A DNA stretch of 64,000 nucleotides from Roseivirga sp. UBA6061 (lineage in GTDB: Bacteria; Bacteroidota; Bacteroidia; Cytophagales; Cyclobacteriaceae): positions 1-64,000 of the forward strand of contig DIYF01000159.1 in NCBI GenBank assembly GCA_002427745.1, written 5' to 3'. The notes under the pieces were generated by a model, which worked only from the letters and a program-made list of their open reading frames with translations, was not told the DNA's origin and made no database searches. Position numbers and translations under genes: made by a program. Below, piece by piece: positions 16,840 to 26,005 of this stretch (positions are counted from its first letter, which is position 1; every line of letters begins with the position of its first letter).

Positions 16840-17939
16840 TTAATTCTTTTAGCTGTCAGCGCAATCAATCCGACCACCGGATAACCAATCGTATAACACA
16901 AATCAAACAAGGGTAGTGCCCAATAAGCCAGCTTTACCTTGAGATTTTGACCTGAGCGGGTAAATATACTATAAAATGACAAGCTCCTGATTGCGAAAGG
17001 AACCAAAATCAACGCCTTATTTTCGACTACGGCCAGCAGCCAAAAAAACAGTATCCAACCAGCTAGCGTAGCTAACGTAAAATTGGCCAGGCGCGTTTGA
17101 TCTTTTTTATGATAGCGCTTACCGGCTGATAAGTGTCGTATTTTCTGTTTGAAAAAGTCCTGCCATGTAGTTTTGGGTATGGAAACCATCTGGCTGTCCT
17201 GGGATAGTACCACCTCCGTATTGTCTTTGGTCGCATGACGGTTCACAAAAATATCGTCATCACCTCCCGTGTATTTTTCGTCTCCTCCGAAACCAGATTG
17301 CCGGAACAGGGTTTTGCGATAGGCCATGTTCCGTCCGACTCCCATATACGGTTTGCCCGCCAGAGCATGGGAGAGGTACAGCAGGCCGGTATGCAAGGTC
17401 TCAAAGCGGATAAACTGGTTCAGTATTCCGGGAGTTTTTTGGTATGGTGAAAAGCCCAGTACCAGGTCAGTGCCCGGTTGAAAGCCACAGGCCATTTCAC
17501 TGATCCAGTTTTCAGATACAGGACTGCAGTCGGCATCGGTAAAGAGCAGAAGGTCATGATTTGCCGCCTCTATACCTTGTTTGATAGCGTGTTTCTTACC
17601 GGTCCATCCTTCGGGTATGCTGGTAATATCAATGGTTTTAAGTTCAGGGAATTGCTGCCTGAATTTCCTCAGTACATCGGCTGTGCCATCAGTGGATCGG
17701 TCGTTTACCACAATGACCTCAAAGTCCGGGTAGTTTTGTGCTGCCAGTCCCTGAAGCAATGCCAGAAGACGAGCTGCCTCGTTATGAGCCGCTATGACCA
17801 CCGATACAGGTTCACTTGTACCTTTGGACGGGGTGATTTTGGCAAAGGCGAGCTTCTGAAACAGAAGCCAGTGATAGATGAGCTGCACGCCTAATACAAC
17901 CAGGTATACCTCTAATAAAAAGTTTTCGAGATCGGACAT
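16830..17939 (-). CDS. Membrane-anchored family 2 glycosyltransferase
   Basis: 369 residues. One N-terminal membrane segment (FLLEVYLVVLGVQLIYHWLL), a GT2 domain, and two to three C-terminal membrane helices. GT2 motifs: VSVVIAAHNEAARLLALLQG, VIVVNDRSTDGTADVL, then FTDADCSP (DxD metal/sugar-nucleotide site), and GGDDDIFVNRHA, the acceptor-base region. Likely adds a sugar to a lipid or polysaccharide precursor at the inner membrane; donor and acceptor unknown. First gene of a minus-strand group with an ECF sigma factor and rsmG; divergent from tgt. Confidence 0.85.
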   Translation of the reverse strand: MSDLENFLLEVYLVVLGVQLIYHWLLFQKLAFAKITPSKGTSEPVSVVIAAHNEAARLLALLQGLAAQNYPDFEVIVVNDRSTDGTADVLRKFRQQFPELKTIDITSIPEGWTGKKHAIKQGIEAANHDLLLFTDADCSPVSENWISEMACGFQPGTDLVLGFSPYQKTPGILNQFIRFETLHTGLLYLSHALAGKPYMGVGRNMAYRKTLFRQSGFGGDEKYTGGDDDIFVNRHATKDNTEVVLSQDSQMVSIPKTTWQDFFKQKIRHLSAGKRYHKKDQTRLANFTLATLAGWILFFWLLAVVENKALILVPFAIRSLSFYSIFTRSGQNLKVKLAYWALPLFDLCYTIGYPVVGLIALTAKRIKWS

Positions 17940-17983
17940 AGGACGATTCGAAAAATAAGGAATTAAGAATTAACGATTAGTAC

Positions 17984-17991
17984 TATTTTTG
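17984..17991 (+). promoter_or_regulatory. Candidate -7 promoter box for tgt
   Basis: TATTTTTG matches TAnnTTTG, the Bacteroidota primary sigma -7 consensus, in all fixed positions; it lies 19 bases before the tgt start codon. No clear -33 TTTG was found at the usual spacing, so the call is tentative. Confidence 0.4.
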
Positions 17992-18009
17992 TGCGATCAA
18001 AAAGCAGGC

Positions 18010-19140
18010 ATGGATTTTAAATTATTAGCACAGGATAGTGGGTCGAAGGCGAGAGCAGGGGTTGTGACTACAGATCATGGGACCATCGAAACTCCCATTT
18101 TTATGCCTGTGGGTACGGCAGGGTCGGTAAAGGCCGTGCATCAGCGTGAGCTGAAGGAAGATATTCAGGCCCAGATCATTCTGGGAAATACCTATCACCT
18201 GTATCTGAGGCCGGGTCTGGATGTTATTGAAACGGCCGGAGGGCTGCATAAATTCAATGGCTGGGACAAACCTATTCTCACAGATAGTGGCGGATATCAG
18301 GTGTATTCTTTGTCCGGTACCCGAAAGATCAAAGAAGAGGGGGTGACCTTTAAATCACATATTGATGGTTCAAAGCATGTATTTACTCCGGAAAGAGTAA
18401 TGGACATTCAACGCACCATCGGTGCGGATATCATTATGGCTTTTGATGAGTGCACGCCTTATCCTTGCGAATTTGGCTACGCTCGCGAGAGTATGGAAAT
18501 GACTCACCGCTGGCTGAAGCGCTGCTGCGACCGCTTTGATGCGACCGAAGGCAAGTATGGCTATCAACAGACGCTCTTCCCGATTGTGCAGGGCAGTACC
18601 TTCAAGGACCTGAGAATTCAGTCAGCTGAAACCATTGCCTCTTTTGAAAGAGAGGGAAATGCTATAGGCGGACTTTCGGTGGGAGAGCCACATGAGATGA
18701 TGTACGAGCAGACGGAGGTGGTCTGTAATATCCTACCGGCCGACAAGCCTCGTTATCTGATGGGAGTAGGAACTCCTGAAAACCTACTGGAATGCATGGC
18801 GTTGGGAGTAGATATGTTTGATTGTGTGATGCCAACCCGGAATGCCCGTAATGGCATGTTGTTTACCAGCGAGGGAATTCTGAATATGCGCAATGAGAAA
18901 TGGAAGAATGATCACAGCCCGATCGATCCAAACCTGGAGGGATATGTGAGTGGCTTCTATTCCAAAGCCTACCTGCGTCATTTAATTACCAGTAAGGAGA
19001 TTTTAGGCGCGCAAATTGCAAGTATCCATAACCTCACGTTTTATCTCTGGTTGATGAAGGAGGCCCGAAAGCATATTTTAGCGGGAGATTTTTCTGGCTG
19101 GAAGAATCAGATGGTGAAGAAAGTGACTGCTAGGCTCTGA
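18010..19140 (+). CDS. tgt: Queuine tRNA-ribosyltransferase (Tgt)
   Basis: 376 residues from ATG 18010 (MDFKLLAQD). Exchanges guanine-34 in GU(N) anticodon tRNAs for the queuosine precursor. Conserved blocks: ILTDSGGYQVYSLSG with the active-site Asp, DIIMAFDECTPYP, LMGVGTPENLLECMALGVDM and FDCVMPTRNARNGML (second catalytic Asp in DMFDCVMPTRN). The usual zinc-binding CxCxxC is absent: at the equivalent place the protein reads DPNLEGYVSGFYSKAYLRHL. I recall the same absence in other Bacteroidota Tgt proteins. Followed after 2 bases by an LptF/G-like gene. Confidence 0.95.
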   Translation: MDFKLLAQDSGSKARAGVVTTDHGTIETPIFMPVGTAGSVKAVHQRELKEDIQAQIILGNTYHLYLRPGLDVIETAGGLHKFNGWDKPILTDSGGYQVYSLSGTRKIKEEGVTFKSHIDGSKHVFTPERVMDIQRTIGADIIMAFDECTPYPCEFGYARESMEMTHRWLKRCCDRFDATEGKYGYQQTLFPIVQGSTFKDLRIQSAETIASFEREGNAIGGLSVGEPHEMMYEQTEVVCNILPADKPRYLMGVGTPENLLECMALGVDMFDCVMPTRNARNGMLFTSEGILNMRNEKWKNDHSPIDPNLEGYVSGFYSKAYLRHLITSKEILGAQIASIHNLTFYLWLMKEARKHILAGDFSGWKNQMVKKVTARL

Positions 19141-19142
19141 CC

Positions 19143-20222
19143 ATGAAAATAATAGACTGGTATATACTGAAGAAATTCCTGACCACCTTCATGTTTGTGG
19201 TGCTGATACTGGTATCTATTGTTCTGATCATTACCTTCTCTGAGCGGAATGAGAGCTTTATCAAAAATGACATTCCGGCCAAGCTCATTGTCAGGTATTT
19301 CCTGAACTATGCTCCCTATATAGCCAATATGATCACCCCGATTACGGTGTTTATAGCAGCCACTTTTGTTACGTCTAAAATGGCCGGCCATACGGAAGTA
19401 GTAGCCATACTGAGCGGAGGTGTGAGTTATCCTCGTTTTCTGAGGCCTTTCCTTATAGGTGCCAGTATCATTGCCCTGCTGAGCTTTTTCCTTACGGGAT
19501 GGATTATACCCAACGCCAATAAATACAGAGTTGCCTTCGAAATCCGGTATTTTGACAAGGAGTTCAACTATAAGGAAAGGGATGTCCATTTTAAGGTAAG
19601 CCCTACCACCTACGCCTATCTGAACTCTTATAACTCGCGCAATGATCAGGGGTATAAGTTTACCCTGGAAGAAATTCAGGACAAGCGACTGATCTGGAAG
19701 CTGTCTGCCGCCAGGATCAAGTGGGACACCACGGACCTGGCCTGGAGGCTTACAGACTGGGATTTGAGAAGGGTAAATGATTTCGGGGAGGATTATGTCT
19801 ATGAGAATATCAAAGACACGCTCATCACTATCAATATGAGCCCCAAAGACTTTGGCAATACCAAAAGTCTGGAGCAGACCCTGACCCTGAATGAGCTGGA
19901 CGACTATATTGCCGATTTGCGTTTAAAGGGGGCAGACAATATCCCCATCTATGAGATCGAGAAGCTGATACGTTTTATGTCGCCCTTTACAGCCATCATC
20001 CTGACCTTTATCGGTGTGATTTTGTCGTCAAAAAAGACCAGGGGAGGAGTGGGCTTTCAGATAGCACTGGGCTTCCTGCTGGCCTTTATTTTTATCCTGC
20101 TCTTTATTGCTACCAAGAGTATTGCCGAAGCCGGCTCTATGAACCCCATTTTTGCGGTCTGGCTACCCAATATGATATTCACTGTATTGGCGCTTGTGAT
20201 ATACCGCTTTGTACCTAAATAA
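19143..20222 (+). CDS. LptF/LptG family permease (copy 1)
   Basis: 359 residues, YjgP/YjgQ family: inner-membrane permease component of the lipopolysaccharide exporter LptBFGC. Six hydrophobic segments flanking a periplasmic beta-jellyroll (residues about 140-270): N-terminal DWYILKKFLTTFMFVVLILV, PYIANMITPITVFIAATFVT, GHTEVVAILSGGVSYPRFLR (coupling helix), and the C-terminal helices GGVGFQIALGFLLAFIFILL and LPNMIFTVLALVIYRFVPK. Very close paralogue of the gene at 21218-22297. Overlaps the next gene by one base (TAATG). The periplasmic domain ends with many charged residues typical for the family. Confidence 0.9.
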   Translation: MKIIDWYILKKFLTTFMFVVLILVSIVLIITFSERNESFIKNDIPAKLIVRYFLNYAPYIANMITPITVFIAATFVTSKMAGHTEVVAILSGGVSYPRFLRPFLIGASIIALLSFFLTGWIIPNANKYRVAFEIRYFDKEFNYKERDVHFKVSPTTYAYLNSYNSRNDQGYKFTLEEIQDKRLIWKLSAARIKWDTTDLAWRLTDWDLRRVNDFGEDYVYENIKDTLITINMSPKDFGNTKSLEQTLTLNELDDYIADLRLKGADNIPIYEIEKLIRFMSPFTAIILTFIGVILSSKKTRGGVGFQIALGFLLAFIFILLFIATKSIAEAGSMNPIFAVWLPNMIFTVLALVIYRFVPK

Positions 20223-21130
20223 TGGAGCAGGCCAGCCTCAAAGATTATATCAAACTCCATTTCATTGTGTTTATCTGGGGTTTTTCAGCGATTCTGGGAA
20301 AGCTGGTGGAAATGCCTTCCACGGAGGTGGTCTTTTACAGAACCTTACTGGCTGCCATGGGGCTGGCTGCACTGCTGAAATTCAGAAAAAGATCTTTTAA
20401 AATCGGTACGGCCGGTGTTTTCAAGACACTGGGAACCGGTGTTTTGATAGGTGCCCACTGGGTGCTGTTTTTTGAAGCCGCTCGGGTGGCCAATGTGTCG
20501 GTATGCCTGGCAGGTATGGCCACGACTACTTTCTGGACGAGCCTTATCGAACCTCTGTTCAACTCCCGTAGGGTACGTGTTTTTGAAGTGGGTATCGGCC
20601 TGGTGGTGATTTTAGGCTTATATGTTGTCTTTCAATTTGAGTTTGACAATGCTCTGGGTTTGACCCTCGCGATTCTTTCTGCACTTCTGGCAGCAGTGTT
20701 TTCTGTGCTCAATGCCAAATTCACCCGATGGTATAACCCCTATATGATCACTTTCTACGAAATGGTAGGAGCCTTTTGTGGAGTGGCTTTGTTCATTGCT
20801 TTGTACGAGCCGGTGGTGTTAGGAGAAGCTTTTCAGCTGGGAGTACCCAAAGGAAATGACTGGACCTACATCCTGGGACTGGCCATAGTCTGCACCGTCT
20901 ATGCCTATTCCGATGCTGTGGAGTTGATGAAACGGGTTTCTGCTTTCACGGTCAACCTGACGATCAATCTGGAACCGGTTTATGGTATCATCATGGCGCT
21001 GATCATCTTTGGTGAGTCTGAGCAAATGAGTTCCGGATTTTACCTGGGCACACTCATTATCCTGCTGGCTGTCTTTCTCTACCCTGTGATCAACAGGCGA
21101 TTGAGAAGGAGGGCGCAAGAGATGAGCTGA
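20222..21130 (+). CDS. EamA-family (DMT) transporter
   Basis: 302 residues with ten hydrophobic segments in two EamA halves: half one IVFIWGFSAILGKLVEMPS through VNFVFFYRTLLAAMGLAALL-like sequence, half two beginning LGLTLAILSALLAAVFSVLN. Members export metabolites or amino acids; substrate unknown. Starts at the last base of the preceding permease stop codon (TAATG), so it is translationally coupled with it. It sits between two paralogous LptF/LptG-type permeases. Confidence 0.85.
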   Translation: MEQASLKDYIKLHFIVFIWGFSAILGKLVEMPSTEVVFYRTLLAAMGLAALLKFRKRSFKIGTAGVFKTLGTGVLIGAHWVLFFEAARVANVSVCLAGMATTTFWTSLIEPLFNSRRVRVFEVGIGLVVILGLYVVFQFEFDNALGLTLAILSALLAAVFSVLNAKFTRWYNPYMITFYEMVGAFCGVALFIALYEPVVLGEAFQLGVPKGNDWTYILGLAIVCTVYAYSDAVELMKRVSAFTVNLTINLEPVYGIIMALIIFGESEQMSSGFYLGTLIILLAVFLYPVINRRLRRRAQEMS

Positions 21131-21217
21131 ACGAATGGCGCGAATTACCTCTTTTCTTGACATTATTTAACAGTTGACAAGGCAATACAGGCCTGTGAAT
21201 TGCAGCTAAGAGCCTGT

Positions 21218-22297
21218 ATGAAAAGGCTCGATTGGTATATCCTGCGAAAATTCCTGATTACTTTTTTCTTCGTTGTACTGATTCTGGTGTCGGTAATACT
21301 GATTATTACCTATGCCGAGCGTAACGGCAGCTTTATAGAGCATCATATTCCTGCCCACCAAATCCTGGGGTATTTCCTCAACTTTGCGCCTTATATCGCC
21401 AATATTATCACACCCATTACTGTATTTATTGCAGCTACTTTCGTGACATCGCGCCTTGCCTCGCATACCGAGATTGTGGCCATTTTGGGTAGTGGGGTGA
21501 GTTATTTTCGTTTTTTGCGTCCTTTTTTGCTGGGGGCCACAGTGATAGCCCTTGTCAGTTTTGTGCTGACCGGCTGGGTGATTCCCAATGCTAACAAATC
21601 CCGTATTCTCTTTGAGCTGAATTACTTCAATACAGGGGTAAGGAAAGCAGAAAAGAACTTCCATATCAAGGTCAGTCCTGTCCACTATGTGTTTGTCAAC
21701 AGATTTAATACAGAGAAACAGGTAGGAACGAATTTTACCCTGGAGGCGATAGAGAATAAGAAGCTACAGTGGAAACTATCGGGAAAGTCTATCCGCTGGG
21801 ATGCGGAGCAATCAGCCTGGCTATTGAAAGACTGGAATCTGAGAACCATCAAAGGACTGGAGGAGCAATACCTATATGAGCCGAACAGGGATACCCTTTT
21901 GGTACTGAACCTGGCGCCTAAGGATTTTGAACAGGCTAAAAACATGCAGGAAACCCTGAGTCTTGATGAGCTGAACGACCATATCGATGACCTCAGACTG
22001 AAAGGGGCCGATCATACCCCCATTTTCGAAATAGAGAGAATCGTACGGGTCATGTCGCCATTCACTGCCTTGATTCTCACCTTTATCGGGGTGACACTTT
22101 CTTCAAAAAAGAGCCGGGGAGGCGTGGGCTTCCAGATGGCGCTCGGGTTTCTGCTGGCCTTTATCTTCATCATATTGTTTATGACTACCCGAAGCATTGC
22201 CAGGGCGGGTTCGGGTTATAGCGTACTGATCATTTGGTTGCCCAATATTATTTTCACCATACTTGCGCTTATTATCTATCGCCTGGTCCCCAAATGA
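21218..22297 (+). CDS. LptF/LptG family permease (copy 2)
   Basis: 359 residues from ATG 21218 (MKRLDWYILRKF), exactly the length of copy 1. Alignment by eye shows strong similarity over the whole length (for example PYIANIITPITVFIAATFVT, ELNDHIDDLRLKGADHTPI and RGGVGFQMALGFLLAFIFI versus matching stretches in copy 1), so the pair arose by tandem duplication before or after insertion of the EamA gene. LPS-export permeases normally work as an F/G heterodimer with LptB; both halves could be encoded here. The periplasmic part differs most. LptB, LptC and LptA are not in the window. Confidence 0.9.
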   Translation: MKRLDWYILRKFLITFFFVVLILVSVILIITYAERNGSFIEHHIPAHQILGYFLNFAPYIANIITPITVFIAATFVTSRLASHTEIVAILGSGVSYFRFLRPFLLGATVIALVSFVLTGWVIPNANKSRILFELNYFNTGVRKAEKNFHIKVSPVHYVFVNRFNTEKQVGTNFTLEAIENKKLQWKLSGKSIRWDAEQSAWLLKDWNLRTIKGLEEQYLYEPNRDTLLVLNLAPKDFEQAKNMQETLSLDELNDHIDDLRLKGADHTPIFEIERIVRVMSPFTALILTFIGVTLSSKKSRGGVGFQMALGFLLAFIFIILFMTTRSIARAGSGYSVLIIWLPNIIFTILALIIYRLVPK

Positions 22298-22323
22298 TTA
22301 GCTGAGCAGTTTCTGCATCCAAA

Positions 22324-24603
22324 TCAGGATGACGTTTTCACGAGTTTGTAGCCATGCTTACTGAGAGGTAAAGACCTGATGCGCTCTCCTGTAGCTGCGA
22401 AAATAGCATTGCAGAGTGCCGGTGCCAGGGGAGGAGTGGCCGGTTCTCCCACACCTCCCGGGTCCTCATCGTTTTCCATGATATACGAAATCACCTCGGG
22501 CATGTGCTTTAGCCTGATCATGTCATAGTCAGGGAAGTTCGATTGCTCAATCTGACCATCCTTGACTGTGATTTCACCGTAAGCGGCAGCCGTCAGGGCG
22601 TAGACAATACCACTTTGCATCTGCGCATAGATGGTATCAGGGTTGACATATTTGCCGCAATCGATCACACAATAAACTTTGTCGACACTGTATTCTTTAT
22701 CTGCATTTACCGTCACCTCCACTACCTGTGCTACGATAGACCCGAAAGACTCATGGAAGGCAATGCCTTTGGCTTTTCCTTCTGGCAGGCGTTCCGTCCA
22801 CTGACTCATCTGGATGGCTGTTTCAAGCACTTTCAGTTGCCGTGGCCTGGTTCGCAGCAGTCTGTGTCTGAGCCAGTAGCCGTTTTTATTAATGGCAAAG
22901 GCCATCTCATCAATAAAGCTTTCGGTAAAAAAGGCATTATAGGAATGTCCCACACTGCGCCAGAAGCCCAGCCGCATAGGACTCTCTACGAAGGAATAGC
23001 CGATTCTTTTCCTTTCAAAGGCATAAGCCAGGTGGGCAGCGCCCTCCGGTGCCGTGGTATCCTGTGATTCCGGTGGGGTCATCAGAGGGAAGTTTCTGCC
23101 GATACTGCTTCGCAGTACCGATTGCATGGCAATGTGATTTTCAATCGCCTGTACCATGCCCTGCTCATGCACTGCCGCTTTAAACCTGCTGAGCACCATG
23201 GGGCGATAGGTGTCGTTGCGGGTATCTTCCTCACGTGACCAGACCATCTGCACCGGGGTGCCTTCCATGCTTTTGGCAATTCTGGCAGCTTCTGCGATGA
23301 AGTCATTCTCGGCCCTCCGGCCAAAACCACCCCCCAGGTATTTAATGTCAATTTCTACATCAGATTTACTGACATCGGCTTCTTTGGCAACGGCCATCGA
23401 AACCAGAAAAGGAGCCTGGTGCCCCACCCATACTTTGGCCCGGCCATCTTTTACCAGTATGGTGCAATTGAGCGGTTCCATGGTGGCATGGGCAAGAAAC
23501 GGTACTTCGTATTCAGCTTCCACCAGAAAAGAAGCCTCCTGAAATGCCTCATCTACATTGCCTCGCTTGTCTTTGACATGATCGATTTCTCCGGAGAGCC
23601 TTTCCTGCAGCCCTTTCCTTATTGCTTCTGTCGACAGACTTTCATTGCCTCCCGTATCCAGCTGAAGGTCCAGTTGATTAGCCGCCTGCTGTGCCCGCCA
23701 GGTATTGTCTGCGATCACAGCTGCTCCCCCGGGCCAGTACATTACCTTTTTCACCCCTCTCAGGGCCATGATGTTGGCCTCATTGTTGATGCCCAGTACG
23801 GTAGCTCCTACAACCGGGCTGTGCTTTACCGCGGCAAACAGCATGTCGGGTACGCGTACATCAATACCGAAGGTGGCGGTACCATTCACCTTTTCTTTCA
23901 GGTCGATACGCTGCTGGCTTTTACCCAGTATTTTCAGATCTGCTTTGGCTTTCAGGGCAGGTTTGTCAACCGGTTTTTCCTGTGCTGCCAGCGATGCGAG
24001 CTCACCATAGGAGATCCTGTTCCCCGAGTCCGAAATGACAAAGCCACTGGCGGCTTTCAGGCTTTGCTCTTCTGTGCCCCACTTTTTGGCTGCAGCCTTA
24101 ATCAACATCGCTTTGGCTGATGCTCCCAGCTGTTGGTAGTGCTCGTAGCCATCCCTTACTGAAGTGCTGCCCCCTGTGGCAATATAGGGCAGGACATAGG
24201 CTACTTTTTCCATAAAGTGAAAGCCCGTAGAGCTGGACGTGCGCTGGTAATTGGTGGCCAGGTTGATATTGGCATAGGGAGATTCTACCTGAGGGTGAAT
24301 CACCTCTATCTGATCCAGAGAGACTTCCAGCTCTTCGGCCGTCAGCATGGCCAGGGCAGTGAGTACTCCTTGTCCCATCTCAGCACGGGCTATGGCCAGC
24401 TGAATCGTATTATCCGGTTTGATGAAAATGAAAGGGTTTAGTGCTTCACCTTCTTCAAAACCACGGCCGGTAAAACTTCTTTTTCGGGCATTGGAGTATA
24501 AGCTGCCTCCCAGACCGAGGGCAAAGCCTCCTCCTATAATGGAACCGGATATAATAAAGGCCCTGCGGGTAATTTTCTGCTTTCTGGTTCTTTCCTTTGC
24601 CAT
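22324..24603 (-). CDS. iorB: Molybdopterin-binding subunit of a xanthine-oxidase-family dehydrogenase (isoquinoline 1-oxidoreductase beta type)
   Basis: 759 residues. The N-terminus has a twin-arginine signal (ITRRAFIISGSIIGGGFALG), so the folded enzyme is sent to the periplasm. Molybdenum-cofactor features: IKYLGGGFGRRAENDFIAEA, then MVWSREEDTRNDTYRP, the GFWRSVGHSYNAFFTESF region, and the GVGEPATPPLAPAL block with the catalytic Glu near residue 724. IorB-type enzymes oxidise N-heterocycles or aldehydes, passing electrons to a small iron-sulphur subunit, encoded 2 bases upstream (24606-25064), and on to a cytochrome not encoded here. Substrate unknown. Confidence 0.9.
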   Translation of the reverse strand: MAKERTRKQKITRRAFIISGSIIGGGFALGLGGSLYSNARKRSFTGRGFEEGEALNPFIFIKPDNTIQLAIARAEMGQGVLTALAMLTAEELEVSLDQIEVIHPQVESPYANINLATNYQRTSSSTGFHFMEKVAYVLPYIATGGSTSVRDGYEHYQQLGASAKAMLIKAAAKKWGTEEQSLKAASGFVISDSGNRISYGELASLAAQEKPVDKPALKAKADLKILGKSQQRIDLKEKVNGTATFGIDVRVPDMLFAAVKHSPVVGATVLGINNEANIMALRGVKKVMYWPGGAAVIADNTWRAQQAANQLDLQLDTGGNESLSTEAIRKGLQERLSGEIDHVKDKRGNVDEAFQEASFLVEAEYEVPFLAHATMEPLNCTILVKDGRAKVWVGHQAPFLVSMAVAKEADVSKSDVEIDIKYLGGGFGRRAENDFIAEAARIAKSMEGTPVQMVWSREEDTRNDTYRPMVLSRFKAAVHEQGMVQAIENHIAMQSVLRSSIGRNFPLMTPPESQDTTAPEGAAHLAYAFERKRIGYSFVESPMRLGFWRSVGHSYNAFFTESFIDEMAFAINKNGYWLRHRLLRTRPRQLKVLETAIQMSQWTERLPEGKAKGIAFHESFGSIVAQVVEVTVNADKEYSVDKVYCVIDCGKYVNPDTIYAQMQSGIVYALTAAAYGEITVKDGQIEQSNFPDYDMIRLKHMPEVISYIMENDEDPGGVGEPATPPLAPALCNAIFAATGERIRSLPLSKHGYKLVKTSS

Positions 24604-24605
24604 GC

Positions 24606-25064
24606 TTATACCTCCTTAGCTTCTTTACTCAATTCCATCACAGCCTCTTTTACCCGCTGATAGGTGCCGCATCTGCAAATATTGGTGATTGCTGTTTCCA
24701 GTTCTTCTTCGGTAGGTGACGGGTTTTGTTTGAGCAGGCCCTCAACGGCCATGATCATGCCCGACTGGCAGTAACCGCATTGAGGTACCTGTTGCGCTAC
24801 CCAGGCCTCCTGTATTTTTGCTAACAGGTCGTTTTCGGCAATGCCCTCAATGGTGGTGATTTCCTTACCGGCAAGGGCCGCGGCAGGCAGTACACAGGAT
24901 CGCACCGGCTGCCCATCGAGATGAACAGTACAGGCTCCGCAAAAAGCTACACCACAACCATATTTGGTACCTGTCAGGTTAAGCTCATCGCGTAAAACCC
25001 ATAGCAATGGCATATTGGGCTCTACATTGACCTCATAAATCTTTCCGTTGATTTTTAACTCCAT
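24606..25064 (-). CDS. iorA: (2Fe-2S)-binding subunit (IorA-type)
   Basis: 152 residues. Two iron-sulphur clusters: plant-type ligands CGVAFCGACTVHLDG and VRSC, then the second cluster CGYCQSGMIMA with a final ICRCGTY in the helical domain. It is the electron-transfer subunit of the molybdoenzyme encoded 2 bases downstream; the stop and start are separated by two bases, so the two are co-expressed. No own signal peptide, consistent with export by hitch-hiking on the TAT signal of the large subunit. Confidence 0.92.
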   Translation of the reverse strand: MELKINGKIYEVNVEPNMPLLWVLRDELNLTGTKYGCGVAFCGACTVHLDGQPVRSCVLPAAALAGKEITTIEGIAENDLLAKIQEAWVAQQVPQCGYCQSGMIMAVEGLLKQNPSPTEEELETAITNICRCGTYQRVKEAVMELSKEAKEV

Positions 25065-25145
25065 GGCTCGGCTGTGTGATGAACAGAAAAGTAATAAATG
25101 TTTAGCACAGACTAACCTGAAAACGCTGTATTTGTGGTGATGACC

Positions 25146-25964
25146 TTACTTTTCAGGAACCAGGGCGGTATAGCTCTCAGATTCTTTAAGCCTGCGCTGA
25201 AGCCCCTCAGCTGTTTTGAATTGCGTGGCTAAGGTCTTTCTCCCATCGGGGTGAGATACATATACGATAAAGTGAAGGTGATAGCCTGTTGCCCAACCCG
25301 TATTGCCGGTAAGTCCGATGGCCTGGCCGGCATCTACCATGTCTCCGGGTTCAACCAATACTCCATTTTGCTTCAGGTGATAGTAATCTGCCATGGAACC
25401 GTCTTCATGCATAATGGTCACATAGTTGCCCAGCCTGGCACAACTCTTATCCGGACAACCCCTGTTGGAGTCTTCTTTGAGCTTAACAACTTTGCCCGGG
25501 CGCGCTGCCAGTACGGGTTCTCCGGCCGGTAGATTGAAGTCCAGTGCATTCTCGCCCTGATGGCTGTTTTTTCCATTATAGCCCTGGACTACTCTGAAGC
25601 GTTTACCCCCGGTATAAGGAAGTGAGTAAACATAGTCATCATTGTGTTCGGCAGTCACATCACCAAAAAAGTATCTGAATGAATAGTTATAGCTCCAGCT
25701 GCGTCTTTCCGGAATTACCAGCTCTGCGAGTAAATAGCGCTTACTGCCCGGGGGTACTACCTGATACTTTGCGGGCTTTTCTCTTGGTTTCAGTCCTTTT
25801 AGATCCAGGGTGAGCTCTGCCGATTGCGGATAGAGCTTGTCATTATCTGCGTAGACAAAAATGGAGGTTTTGGTCTGCTCCGTATAGATTTTCAGTGTTT
25901 GTTCCTGAGCAATGCCCAGCGTTGAAAGGCAGACTAAGAGGAAAACCAAAAATGATCTGATCAT
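25146..25964 (-). CDS. Exported M23-family peptidase
   Basis: 272 residues with signal peptide (IRSFLVFLLVCLSTLGIAQ). M23 (LytM) zinc ligands: HQGENALDFNLPAG gives H-x6-D, and GYHLHFIVY gives the HxH pair; the loop GNYVTIMHEDGSMADYYHL is family typical. Acts on peptide crosslinks in peptidoglycan or on glycine-rich peptides; substrate not known. The first half (residues 20-120) is a beta-rich domain. A second M23 protein is encoded at 57954-58775. Lies 40 bases from the TNT gene (26006) on the same strand. Confidence 0.85.
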   Translation of the reverse strand: MIRSFLVFLLVCLSTLGIAQEQTLKIYTEQTKTSIFVYADNDKLYPQSAELTLDLKGLKPREKPAKYQVVPPGSKRYLLAELVIPERRSWSYNYSFRYFFGDVTAEHNDDYVYSLPYTGGKRFRVVQGYNGKNSHQGENALDFNLPAGEPVLAARPGKVVKLKEDSNRGCPDKSCARLGNYVTIMHEDGSMADYYHLKQNGVLVEPGDMVDAGQAIGLTGNTGWATGYHLHFIVYVSHPDGRKTLATQFKTAEGLQRRLKESESYTALVPEK

Positions 25965-26005
25965 GCAAAGAACATACGAAATTCAGATCAATTTGATTAG
26001 GCCTT

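Noticed and set aside
22543..24120. Two long plus-strand frames (174 and 233 residues)
   Set aside because: Lie opposite the molybdopterin subunit, whose motifs are continuous on the minus strand.
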